A model generated the notes under the pieces. The model saw nothing but the letters and a program-made list of their open reading frames with translations, was not told the origin of the DNA and made no database searches. A DNA stretch of 64,000 nt. It comes from Schaalia canis (GTDB lineage Bacteria > Actinomycetota > Actinomycetes > Actinomycetales > Actinomycetaceae). This document shows positions 19,856 to 27,844 of the stretch, in pieces. Numbering within the stretch: position 1 is the stretch's first letter; each line of letters opens with the position of its first letter. The translations under genes were made by a program, and so were the position numbers. The DNA lies in assembly GCF_003858455.1 (NCBI RefSeq), contig NZ_RQZF01000009.1:62001-126000 (forward strand). Reading direction: 5' to 3'.

Positions 19856-19883
19856 GGAGCGAGGCTATGAATAGCCTCGCTCC
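19856..19883 (+). terminator. Hairpin after nrdF
   Basis: GGAGCGAGGCTAT (19856-19868) is repeated in perfect inversion at 19871-19883. It lies 43 bases after the nrdF stop; no T-run follows, so it may allow some read-through into the next gene. Confidence 0.6.
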
Positions 19884-19930
19884 GGAGCCTACAATGGTGA
19901 GGCTGCTCAAATATCGATGTCATTAGTTCT

Positions 19931-20521
19931 ATGAACGACAAGGATCCCGTGATGACGACTATTTCTGTGCTAGTGGGCAGCTTACGCCGAGGCTCATATG
20001 CGCGAAAGATCGCAATGAATCTACTGACGATGTTTCCAGACGGCTGGAATGTTCGCATTGTTGAGATCGGCGATCTTCCTCTCTACAACTTTGATTATGA
20101 CGATCCAGGCGTTGAGGACATACACCTTCCTGAGTCATATATCGCCTTCCGTCAGGCGATTTCTGCCTCTGATGGGGTTTTCTTCGTCACCCCAGAGAAC
20201 AACCGCACTATTCCTGCGTGCCTGAAGAACGCGGTAGATATATGCTCCAAGCCCAACCATGATGTGGCCTGGAAAGGTAAGCCTGCCGGAATTATCAGCC
20301 ATTCAGTGGGTCGCATGGGCGGATATTCCTCGCAGAAGAATCTCCGGTTGGCTTTGTCATACTTCGACATGCCAATGCCCGGTCAGCCCGAAGTGTTCCT
20401 TGGGCAGTCCCCTTCTTTGCTGGGCGAGGACGGAAGGTGGGCATCAGATGACACGCGCGCTTTCGTCCAAGCGTATGTCGACCGTTTCGTAGCACTCGTT
20501 AAGGGCGAACGCTCTCGGTGA
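19931..20521 (+). CDS. NADPH-dependent FMN reductase-like flavoprotein
   Basis: The 196-residue protein has the flavodoxin-like fold of the NAD(P)H:FMN reductase/quinone reductase family, with the FMN phosphate loop GSLRRGSYARKIA near the N-terminus and a GRMGGYSSQ stretch. The isoalloxazine loop usually read as PEYNGSIP is PENNRTIP here, so flavin or substrate binding may be altered. An internal ATG at 19952 (MTTISVLVG) is the alternative start. It lies 117 bases after nrdF behind a hairpin. It could keep NrdI flavin reduced or act in oxidative stress; both ideas are inference from position. Confidence 0.78.
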   Translation: MNDKDPVMTTISVLVGSLRRGSYARKIAMNLLTMFPDGWNVRIVEIGDLPLYNFDYDDPGVEDIHLPESYIAFRQAISASDGVFFVTPENNRTIPACLKNAVDICSKPNHDVAWKGKPAGIISHSVGRMGGYSSQKNLRLALSYFDMPMPGQPEVFLGQSPSLLGEDGRWASDDTRAFVQAYVDRFVALVKGERSR

Positions 20522-20534
20522 TGAGCGCTCTCTT

Positions 20535-20571
20535 GTGGTCCTGCCGGTGGCATGCTCATCGGCAGGACCAC
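20535..20571 (+). terminator. Terminator between the flavin reductase and NADK-like genes
   Basis: Perfect 12-bp arms GTGGTCCTGCCG (20535-20546) and CGGCAGGACCAC (20560-20571) with a 13-base loop lie between two convergent genes and probably act in both directions. Confidence 0.65.
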
Positions 20572-20597
20572 TCAGATGATCGCTGAAATACTTCTTG

Positions 20598-21500
20598 TCA
20601 GATGTCGGGCTGAACGAGGTGGAGGCGTTCTCCTGACACGCTTACCGCAAGCGTTTGCCCCCACTGAGCAACGAGGCAGTCCTCTTCAAGTCCGTCTCCA
20701 AAGGCTACGAGACGTTCAGATTGGACAGTGAGAGAAAGACTTTGCCCATCACCAATCATGCCGTTAACCAGTGTTGTGCCGGTTGCTGGTGATGGCCAGG
20801 CTTCTCGTACAAACCAGGCGACGGCGCGATCTGTTTGGGCTGGGAGCACTGGATGCCCATAGGCAGGGGCCAGGGAGGCCGCCCACCCTGTTGCTCCCGC
20901 CCCTGTGCTGGCAATGATTCCTGAGGAGGATTGGCGTTCCTCTTGCCCGTCAACGTGCAGGAGATAGCGCGCAGATTGATGCGAGGAGTGCCCTATGAAA
21001 ATGTCGTTGAGCGCGTTCAGACGCTGACCATCGTCAAGCTCGCACTGCACCATTGTCAGGCCTGTCGCCTGAGCAGCCTGACCCGCAGCATGTCTGCTGA
21101 GCAGTCGGGCACCTGTGTCAACGGAGAGTGGCACAAGCACCCCGGCATTGATTTCTGGCATCGCATTGATCCCAAAAACGGGTTGGCCGCTAAGGTATTT
21201 GGCGACATTGGCGACGAGTCCGTCGGAACCGACAACCGCAATAATGTCGTTCTCAAGAAATAGGAAGCGTGACAGGTCAGCGCGTTCTACTTCGGCCACG
21301 TTCCATTCCGCAGGGACCGCTGCTCGTATGGTGGCAAGTGCGGCCTCGGTGCTGGCGTGTGCTCTGTCCACATCTTCGAGAGAGCGCCCGCGCGAGCGCA
21401 GGAAGAACTCTGCTTGGCCTCGCGTAGAGTGACGGGCAAGAAGTTCGGTGAGTTCGGTATTGCGATAGACGAGGACGAGGCGCGGGCGCAGGATACTCAT
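20598..21500 (-). CDS. NAD kinase-like protein, divergent
   Basis: The 300-residue protein has the NAD/diacylglycerol-kinase fold. The usual GGDGT motif is GSDGL (residues 91-95), the usual NE motif is LNDIFIG (164-170), and the Gly-rich loop is ASTGAGATGWA (197-207). It is therefore related to ATP-NAD kinase but changed at each signature, and may phosphorylate another substrate, bind NAD without catalysis, or still be active. The ATG at 21500 has GAAGGA within the end of the SPFH gene, four bases away, so the two form an operon. An open frame continues upstream to 21851 but only through the SPFH gene. A housekeeping NadK probably exists elsewhere. Confidence 0.8.
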   Translation of the reverse strand: MSILRPRLVLVYRNTELTELLARHSTRGQAEFFLRSRGRSLEDVDRAHASTEAALATIRAAVPAEWNVAEVERADLSRFLFLENDIIAVVGSDGLVANVAKYLSGQPVFGINAMPEINAGVLVPLSVDTGARLLSRHAAGQAAQATGLTMVQCELDDGQRLNALNDIFIGHSSHQSARYLLHVDGQEERQSSSGIIASTGAGATGWAASLAPAYGHPVLPAQTDRAVAWFVREAWPSPATGTTLVNGMIGDGQSLSLTVQSERLVAFGDGLEEDCLVAQWGQTLAVSVSGERLHLVQPDI

Positions 21501-21504
21501 GTGG

Positions 21505-22509
21505 CTATTCCTTCGAGGTGGCGACGAAGTTACCAAGGGCGCTGCTGAGCATATCTGGGGTGAGATTAAGTTGACCGATTGCCGGCAAATGAGTGGCGAG
21601 TTCACGCAGAGCAAGAGCGTGGAGGATCTCTGGTGAAACCGTCGTGTATGCCGCGAGGCGTTCACGCTCGTTATCTGCTTCTGCTTGACCGATGAGTCGC
21701 ATTGCGGCCGCTCGAGCGTTCTCGGTGACTTCAGTAGCCTCGGCATTGCCTCGCGCAGCAATGAGTGAGGCTGCAGCCTTTTCTTCAGCTTGGAGGCGCT
21801 CGTTGGCGGCTTCCTGGGCGATGATTTCTTTGTGTCGGCGTGCAAGTTCAAGCTTGGCGGCAGCTTCGTTTTCAGAGATGCGTTGTTCCTGTTCGACAGC
21901 TTGAGCGCGGCGAGTGTAAAGGGCCCGGTCGGCTTCAGCTTGGAGGCGTTCTCGCAGGGGTGTTTGGAGGGCTTTTTCTACCTCCGGGGTGGGGCGCAGG
22001 GAGAGGACGCGGACGTCGTAGACGTTGATACCGGTATCGCTGAGCCGTGTTTGTTGGGAGAGTTGTTCAACGAGGGCGTTGTGAACGTGGGTGATACCGC
22101 TGTGGAGGGCGTCACTGAGTGGCAGGGCTGCAATGACGTGGGTGGTGATGGATTGGGCGAGCTGTTCGACGAGTTTGGCAACTTGGCGCGGTCCTTGCGG
22201 TTGTTGTCCCCTATCAATGGGGTAGATGTTGAAGTCGAAGTGTTGAGCAACCATTGCGGGGTTGGCAAAGCGGTAGGTGACGACGGCTTGTACCGCGATG
22301 TCTTGCCGGTCTGCGGTGACAGCATGGAAGAGCGCGGAGTGTTCATGATCAATTGCAGGAACCTCAGCTAAGGCGCTGGTAGTGGGACGGAACCAGAAGC
22401 TACGCCCCAGTCCTTCATGGTGGATCTTGCCATTGCTGAGGTGAACGATGTGGTCGGTGGGTGCACCTTGGTAGTGTGCGATGAAGGGGTAGCGGCTGAT
22501 GTGTCCCAT
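21505..22509 (-). CDS. SPFH/band 7 domain protein without membrane anchor
   Basis: The 334-residue protein has an SPFH-like domain (about 15-190), a charged Ala/Glu-rich coiled coil (about 190-290) and a short C-terminal domain. Unlike the flotillin at 551-2020 it has no N-terminal transmembrane helix, so it is either soluble or membrane-associated through assembly. It begins MGHISRYPF at 22509, five bases after a perfect AAGGAGG; an in-frame start at 22533 lies within the operator. It is cotranscribed with the NADK-like gene and divergent from the NrtR-type gene. Function unknown; the context suggests a scaffold under NAD or ADP-ribose control. Confidence 0.8.
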   Translation of the reverse strand: MGHISRYPFIAHYQGAPTDHIVHLSNGKIHHEGLGRSFWFRPTTSALAEVPAIDHEHSALFHAVTADRQDIAVQAVVTYRFANPAMVAQHFDFNIYPIDRGQQPQGPRQVAKLVEQLAQSITTHVIAALPLSDALHSGITHVHNALVEQLSQQTRLSDTGINVYDVRVLSLRPTPEVEKALQTPLRERLQAEADRALYTRRAQAVEQEQRISENEAAAKLELARRHKEIIAQEAANERLQAEEKAAASLIAARGNAEATEVTENARAAAMRLIGQAEADNERERLAAYTTVSPEILHALALRELATHLPAIGQLNLTPDMLSSALGNFVATSKE

Positions 22510-22527
22510 GATGACCTCCTTAATTAA

Positions 22528-22574
22528 CGTCACTATGACGATAATTCCCCCACCCCCTTTCTGTCAAGTTGACG
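22528..22574. promoter_or_regulatory. Two palindromic operators in the divergent NrtR/SPFH promoter
   Basis: CGTCACTATGACG (22528-22540) and TGTCAAGTTGACG (22562-22574) are similar palindromes 34 bases apart centre to centre, both followed by ATAAT. A minus-strand -35 box TTGACA (22567-22562) lies inside the second, and the first covers the expected start of the SPFH transcript. This fits repression of both directions by the adjacent NrtR-type regulator. Confidence 0.7.
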
Positions 22575-22580
22575 ATAATG

Positions 22581-22586
22581 TAGGCT
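22581..22586 (+). promoter_or_regulatory. -10 box of a leaderless NrtR transcript
   Basis: TAGGCT ends six bases before the ATG at 22593. Operator 2 ends seven bases upstream of it, placing it between the -35 and -10 positions. Confidence 0.5.
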
Positions 22587-22592
22587 GGTTGC

Positions 22593-23342
22593 ATGACTAC
22601 CCCCACCCCTCTTTCGATACCTGCAACGGCAGAATTACTTCCCGTCACAGTCGACATTGTCCTTCTAACAATTCACGACGACACTCTCTGCACGCTTCTC
22701 ATTGAACGCGCCCTTCCTCCTTTTGACAGCAAATTCGCTCTTCCAGGAGGCTTTATCCTTCAGGGCGAGGACCTAGCAGATGCAGCACGTCGCGAGCTCA
22801 GCGAAGAGACAGGCCTCACCCCCCTTGGACACCTCGAACAACTGCGAACATACGGCCCGCTTGGTCGAGATCCGCGCGGGCCGATTCTTTCCGTCGCCTA
22901 CCTTCTCCTTGCCCCTAGCTTTGATCTCCCTTCAGCAGGTGGCGACGCGCGCAGCGCTCAATGGGTTCCCGTTGACACGATTCTGACAAAGCAGATCTCC
23001 TTGGCTTTTGACCATACCCAGATCCTGCACGATGGGCTTGAGCGGGCGCGAGCAAAGCTCGAATATTCGGGACTCGCTACCGCTTTTTGTCCCGAGGAGT
23101 TCACCATTGAGCAGCTACGTCGGGTCTACGAAACAGTGTGGGGAACCCCTCTTGATCCTCGAAACTTTCACCGCAAAGCAACCGGCACAAAAGGTTTCAT
23201 CGAACCCACAGGGAACACCTCAAGCGGCATCGGCCGCCCCGCAGCCCTTTACCGCGCTACCGATAGCGTTTCATCTCGCACAACAGTTCTTCATCCGCCA
23301 ATCATGCGACCTCAGACCCTGCAGACCAGTAATGAGCTATAG
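22593..23342 (+). CDS. NrtR-type Nudix regulator
   Basis: The 249-residue protein joins an N-terminal Nudix domain of the ADP-ribose pyrophosphatase type to a C-terminal winged helix marked by the LDPRNFHRK motif (187-195), the NrtR layout. NrtR proteins repress NAD-metabolism genes and release DNA on binding ADP-ribose or NAD. Here the Nudix box (Gly53 to Leu75) fits the GX5EX7REUXEEXGU pattern exactly, so hydrolysis may be retained. A tail of about 50 residues after the winged helix is unusual. The two palindromes upstream are likely its operators, and the divergent SPFH-NADK-like operon its target. Confidence 0.87.
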   Translation: MTTPTPLSIPATAELLPVTVDIVLLTIHDDTLCTLLIERALPPFDSKFALPGGFILQGEDLADAARRELSEETGLTPLGHLEQLRTYGPLGRDPRGPILSVAYLLLAPSFDLPSAGGDARSAQWVPVDTILTKQISLAFDHTQILHDGLERARAKLEYSGLATAFCPEEFTIEQLRRVYETVWGTPLDPRNFHRKATGTKGFIEPTGNTSSGIGRPAALYRATDSVSSRTTVLHPPIMRPQTLQTSNEL

Positions 23343-23420
23343 CCGCGACAGCACCTAGGCGAGCATTGGCAGCAAGAATAGGCCAATCGCCCCACACTTA
23401 CCCAAGGGAACATAAACACT

Positions 23421-23453
23421 GTGCCGCGACATCCAGAAGGGATGTCGCGGCAC
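23421..23453 (-). terminator. Terminator of tRNA-Leu
   Basis: Perfect 14-bp arms GTGCCGCGACATCC (23421-23434) and its inverse (23440-23453) with a 5-base loop lie just beyond the tRNA-Leu 3-prime end. On the minus strand AGTGTTTATG follows. Confidence 0.75.
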
Positions 23454-23463
23454 AATCCACATG

Positions 23464-23545
<82 letters not shown>

Positions 23546-23593
23546 CTACCCTGTCTATTCTACAGGGATTTTTCTCCGTCTTTGACAGCCAGC

Positions 23594-23630
23594 GCGGTGC
23601 TCTCACCCACTACTGAGTGAAGGCACCGGC
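23594..23630 (-). terminator. Hairpin after the FNT gene
   Basis: GGTGC-TC-TCAC (23596-23606) pairs with GTGA-AG-GCACC (23617-23627) apart from a two-base internal mismatch, directly after the channel gene stop codon. Confidence 0.45.
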
Positions 23631-23633
23631 GCG

Positions 23634-24422
23634 TCAGTGAACGAGTGTGCGATCAGCCTGGGCTGCGAACCACATGGTGCCACCAACAAAGACAGCGCCA
23701 CCAACAATATTGCCCGCTAAGACAACACTGAGGTTGCGGGCGGCCTCGACCCATGTACCACCGTCAACACCGTGCATAATTCCCAGGGCGAAGGTGGTCA
23801 TATTGGCGACAACGTGTTCCATGCCTGAAGCAACAAAGGTTGCCATACACCATGCCATGAGGATCATCTTTGCCACCTCATGCTGTGCACGAGAGACCGA
23901 CCAAATGGCCAGGCAGACAAGGATGTTACACAGGATTGCACGGAAGAAGAGTTCCACGGTGGTCTTGTGGGCTTTGGCAGCAACGACGGAGGCCATCGCC
24001 GCGCCGGGGACGGTTCCCTCGGCCATGATGCCACCTCCCCAGACCAGGGCAGCGACCAGAATTGATCCAAGAAGATTGCCGACGATCATAATGCCGAAAG
24101 CACGTGCAGCCCCGGAGGTACTCACACCTTTTTCTTTGAGGCCGATTGGCAGAATCATCATGGCCGAGGTAGCCAGTTCACCTCCAGCGAAGACCACCAA
24201 GATCAGGCCAATACCAAAGACACCACCTTCGACCAGTGACGCCCAGGGAGAGCCTGCCACGCGCAGTGGGCCGCCGCCGGTCATCATAAAGACGTCGGCA
24301 AGGCCGATAAAGAGGCCTGCCATGATTGCGCCCACAAGGTAGTACCCCATATTGGCTGATGCGTTCACTTTATGTCGCGCTGCACCCACTTGGGCTTGGA
24401 TGTTTTCTGGCAAGGTCAGCAT
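23634..24422 (-). CDS. Formate/nitrite transporter (FNT) family channel
   Basis: The 262-residue protein has six transmembrane helices and the FNT signature SGMEHVVANM, with the pore histidine, plus the GNLLGSILVA and GNIVGGAVFVGG repeats. FNT pentamers move formate, nitrite or related weak anions across the membrane. FocA and NirC subtypes cannot be separated here; no pflB or nir gene is nearby. The ATG at 24422 lacks a strong ribosome-binding site. It lies 100 bases after the mnmA gene on the same strand. Confidence 0.9.
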   Translation of the reverse strand: MLTLPENIQAQVGAARHKVNASANMGYYLVGAIMAGLFIGLADVFMMTGGGPLRVAGSPWASLVEGGVFGIGLILVVFAGGELATSAMMILPIGLKEKGVSTSGAARAFGIMIVGNLLGSILVAALVWGGGIMAEGTVPGAAMASVVAAKAHKTTVELFFRAILCNILVCLAIWSVSRAQHEVAKMILMAWCMATFVASGMEHVVANMTTFALGIMHGVDGGTWVEAARNLSVVLAGNIVGGAVFVGGTMWFAAQADRTLVH

Positions 24423-24521
24423 GACGTCACGCCCCCACTCAATGTTTCAGATTTTTTATCAGTTGCCAGGACTCAATGCTACCGGGACACTACCCGCACC
24501 GCAGCATCTGCCCACGTATCA

Positions 24522-25610
24522 TCAGCGTCGCATCGCCTTGACAATGGTTCCTTCACCAAGCACTCGCGTCCCCCGGTACACCACTAACGATTGCCCGGCG
24601 GCAACACCTCGTAAAGATTGAGCCAGGTCAACGCGTAAACCACTGCCCTCATGCGCACACTCTGCGACAGGAACCGGCGTGCCGTGAGCTCGCACCTGCA
24701 CGAAGAGGTCGTGAGTATCCTCACCCTGATCGTCCCCAGCGAGCCAAATAATGTCCTCGCAGAGAATCCGATCCACGCTGAGAAGCTCAGCAGCGCCCAC
24801 AACAACCTGGTTACTCTCGGGGCGAGTCTCAATGACATAACGTGGCCGACCATCCGCAGCGGGATTACCCAGGTGCAGACCTCGACGTTGACCGACGGTG
24901 AAGTTCCAATAGCCATCGTGTTCCCCAACAACGGCTCCATCAGCGTCAATGATCTGTCCTGGAGTTGACCCCAGGCGTGCGCGCAAGAAACCTTGCGTAT
25001 CACCGTCAGGGATAAAGCAAATGTCGTAGGAGTCGGGCTTATCGGCAACCCCCAGGCCCAAACGGTCGGCCTCGGCGCGCACCCATGCCTTATCGGGGGC
25101 ATCCCCCAAAGGCAAGAGCACCCGCTCAAGTTCGTCCTCTCCCATGACGGCCAGCACGTAGGACTGATCCTTCAGGTTGTCATAACCGCGGTGCAGCTCT
25201 TTACCTGCCTCCCCTTCCACGATACGCGCGTAGTGTCCCGTACACACGGCATCAAAGCCAAGGGCGCGGGCACGATCAGCCAGCTCACGGAACTTCACGA
25301 ACTCATTGCAGCGCACGCAGGGGTTAGGAGTGTGCCCCTTTTGGTACTGTTCAACGAAGTCGGTAATCACTGTCTCTTCGAACTCTTCGGCAAGATCCCA
25401 CACGTAGAAGGGGATGCCAAGGATTTCTGCAGCACGCGCGGCATCACCGGCATCCTCTACCGAGCAGCAGCCTCGTGAACCGATGCGGCATTCCTGGGGG
25501 TTGGTGGACAGCGCCATGTGGACGCCCACCACCTCATGTCCGGCTTCGACAACCTTGGCAGCGGCAACTGCGGAGTCAACGCCACCTGATAGCGCGGCTA
25601 GAACTCTCAT
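24522..25610 (-). CDS. mnmA: tRNA-specific 2-thiouridylase
   Basis: The 362-residue enzyme puts sulfur at C2 of U34 in tRNA-Lys, -Glu and -Gln. It has the PP-loop [13 protein letters not shown] at the N-terminus, the first catalytic cysteine in NPCVRCN (about residue 98) and the second in [12 protein letters not shown]. The start overlaps the stop of the cysteine desulfurase gene by four bases (ATGA), so donor and acceptor of the sulfur are coupled in one operon. Confidence 0.96.
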   Translation of the reverse strand: MRVLAALSGGVDSAVAAAKVVEAGHEVVGVHMALSTNPQECRIGSRGCCSVEDAGDAARAAEILGIPFYVWDLAEEFEETVITDFVEQYQKGHTPNPCVRCNEFVKFRELADRARALGFDAVCTGHYARIVEGEAGKELHRGYDNLKDQSYVLAVMGEDELERVLLPLGDAPDKAWVRAEADRLGLGVADKPDSYDICFIPDGDTQGFLRARLGSTPGQIIDADGAVVGEHDGYWNFTVGQRRGLHLGNPAADGRPRYVIETRPESNQVVVGAAELLSVDRILCEDIIWLAGDDQGEDTHDLFVQVRAHGTPVPVAECAHEGSGLRVDLAQSLRGVAAGQSLVVYRGTRVLGEGTIVKAMRR

Positions 25611-26872
25611 TGGGCGCTCCTCTTATTGGCAGCAGTGTGCGTGGTTTTGCGTGTGTCGCGGGCGTCAAGGGCCTGCCCGGCTCGAATAGCAGCCGGTAAT
25701 GCCGCAACAAACCTCTCAAGGTCGGCGCGGCTACTTCTCTCCCCCAAAGAGATACGTAGGACACCTAGGGCTTGGTCAGCGCTACGCCCCATAGCCATCA
25801 CCATGGCAGAGGGGCGCGTAACCCCCGCGTGGCAGGCTGATCCTGCAGACACCATCACTCCAGCCATATCCATGGCCATGAGGACCGCCTCGGGGTGGGT
25901 GGTGGGGATTGACAGGTGGATGATGGCTGGCGAGGCGACCTCCGTTGGAACAGTCACTGCCACATCCTCCGGCAGGTGGTTCACGAGGTAGTCGCGGAGC
26001 TCCGCCATGTGGGCATAGTGGGCATCGCGCACGCTCACGGCATGTTCGAGGGCGGCCGCGAGCGCCACGGCGCCGGCAACGTCTGGGGTGCCCGAGCGGA
26101 TGCCTCGCTCGTGGCCTCCGCCGGGGCGGTCGGTGGCCAGGGGTGTGCCACGTTTCGCGAGTAGTGCTCCAATGCCGACAGGGGCACCGATCTTGTGTCC
26201 GCCGAGGCTGAGCAGGTCAACGCCCATCGCGGCAAAATCAATGGCGTGGGTGCGGATGGCTTGGGCGGCATCCGTATGGATCAAAGGAGTGCCCTCCCCC
26301 GCCGTATCGTGAGTCTGTTCCGGCACGGCATCGTTGCAGCCAGCGCGCACACGGGCAACGAGTTCTTCTAAGGGCTGGATGGTGCCCAGTTCTGAGCAGA
26401 CCATAGGAACGGTCAGTAGCGCGGTCTGGGGCAGCATGCTTTCAAGATTGTCAGGGAGGATGCTGACACCTCGCCCGTCAAGAGCGAAAGCGGAGACCTG
26501 AAAACCTTCTGCTGTCAGCACGCCCTCCTGGTGGGCGACGGCATCATGGTCAGCCAGGGAGTAGAACACTTTTTGGCGTTGGGGGTGGCGTGCACGTACC
26601 CCTCGTGCTCCACCGCTTACCCCGAGGGCGCAGGACTCTGTGGCGCCGGAGGTGAAGATCACCTCGGCGCGTTCTGCCCCCAGGGCTGCGCCCACGCGCT
26701 CTCGGGCGTCCTCCAGCATGCGCTTAGCCGTGCGCCCCCCGCCGTGGAGGGCTGCTGGATTGCCTGGAGCGACCCGCAAAGCGCGTACAGCAGCAACCCA
26801 TGCCTCCTCAACCTCAGGAAGCATGGGTGCTGATGCTGCGTAGTCAAGATAGACCGAGTCGGCTGCGGTCAC
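25607..26872 (-). CDS. Cysteine desulfurase (NifS/IscS-like)
   Basis: The 421-residue class V PLP enzyme takes sulfur from cysteine. The PLP lysine is in [13 protein letters not shown], a conserved LDYAASAPM motif opens the protein, and the catalytic cysteine lies in [14 protein letters not shown]. The start is a GTG that overlaps the etfA stop, and the end overlaps mnmA. Position next to mnmA suggests tRNA thiolation as a main role; Fe-S cluster supply is also possible. A Gln/Thr/Lys-rich C-terminal tail of about 20 residues extends beyond the core. Confidence 0.93.
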   Translation of the reverse strand: MTAADSVYLDYAASAPMLPEVEEAWVAAVRALRVAPGNPAALHGGGRTAKRMLEDARERVGAALGAERAEVIFTSGATESCALGVSGGARGVRARHPQRQKVFYSLADHDAVAHQEGVLTAEGFQVSAFALDGRGVSILPDNLESMLPQTALLTVPMVCSELGTIQPLEELVARVRAGCNDAVPEQTHDTAGEGTPLIHTDAAQAIRTHAIDFAAMGVDLLSLGGHKIGAPVGIGALLAKRGTPLATDRPGGGHERGIRSGTPDVAGAVALAAALEHAVSVRDAHYAHMAELRDYLVNHLPEDVAVTVPTEVASPAIIHLSIPTTHPEAVLMAMDMAGVMVSAGSACHAGVTRPSAMVMAMGRSADQALGVLRISLGERSSRADLERFVAALPAAIRAGQALDARDTRKTTHTAANKRSAQ

Positions 26873-27843
26873 GCTTGCCCGTAGCCCTCTCGACGAAGAA
26901 CCTCAATGGCCTGGGGAACGACCTCGAATAGGTCACCGACAACGCCAAAGTCTGCAATCTCGAAGATGGGTGCGTCGGGATCGTCACAAACAGCCACGAT
27001 GTGGCGTGAGGATTGCATACCAACCGTGTGGTGGATGGCACCTGAGACACCCAGGCCGATGTAAAGATTGGGTGAGATGGAGACGCCGGTCTGACCGACT
27101 TGAAGGCTGCGCGACACCCACCCTTCATCGGTGGCGACGCGGGTGGCGCCCACAGCGGCATCCAGGAGGTCGGCAAGTTCTTCTGCAGGGCTGAAGTCCC
27201 CCTCAAGGCCACGGCCGCCAACGATGACGGTGCGGGCTTCAGTGAGGGGCATACGGCCGGTCCGCTCCTGCGGGGTGGATGAGACAACGGTGACGGCGTC
27301 GGCTGCGGCGCTAAAGTCCACGGTGAGGGCCTCGACGTTTGCGTCGGCGGGTGCCTCGGTTTCTTCAATCGCGGAGGGGCGGATGGCGAGGATTGCCGGG
27401 GCGTCCTCGACGTGGATGGAGGTCTCCCAGGCGCCGGCGAGGGCGGGCTTAGAAGCGTGAATATTGCCGTTTTCTTCCCATGCGCGGGTGACGTCGACAA
27501 TGGGGGCTCCACCGAGTGCCACAGCGAGGCGTGCGGCGACCTCGCGACCCAGGTAGTGGGAGACGCACAGGAGCGCCTCCGCACCAACAGCCTGCATAGC
27601 GGCCTGCGCTGCGTCAGCGACAACGGCGCTCAGCCGAGGGCTGCGGCCTCCCAAGTCGGCAACGAGAACGCGGGCGGCGCCGTAGCGGGCGAGGGCATCG
27701 GTGTCGGGAGTGTCCAGTGCGAGGGCGACGACGGGGCCACTGGTGAGTGAGCGAGCGGCGGTGAGCACCTGGGCGGAGGGGGCGGTGAGGGCTCCCGCCT
27801 CGTCATGATCCACGAGGGCGAGGATTGGGGTGGTCAGAGTCAT
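26869..27843 (-). CDS. etfA: Electron transfer flavoprotein alpha subunit
   Basis: The 324-residue protein has the ETF alpha/beta domain at the N-terminus and the FAD domain at the C-terminus, with GVSGAIHHTVGMQSS and FEIADFGVVGDLFEVVP. With EtfB it carries electrons from dehydrogenases to the quinone pool. No acyl-CoA dehydrogenase or ETF-quinone oxidoreductase gene is in the window. It follows etfB by one base and overlaps the cysteine desulfurase gene. Confidence 0.95.
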   Translation of the reverse strand: MTLTTPILALVDHDEAGALTAPSAQVLTAARSLTSGPVVALALDTPDTDALARYGAARVLVADLGGRSPRLSAVVADAAQAAMQAVGAEALLCVSHYLGREVAARLAVALGGAPIVDVTRAWEENGNIHASKPALAGAWETSIHVEDAPAILAIRPSAIEETEAPADANVEALTVDFSAAADAVTVVSSTPQERTGRMPLTEARTVIVGGRGLEGDFSPAEELADLLDAAVGATRVATDEGWVSRSLQVGQTGVSISPNLYIGLGVSGAIHHTVGMQSSRHIVAVCDDPDAPIFEIADFGVVGDLFEVVPQAIEVLRREGYGQA

Positions 27844-27844
27844 G

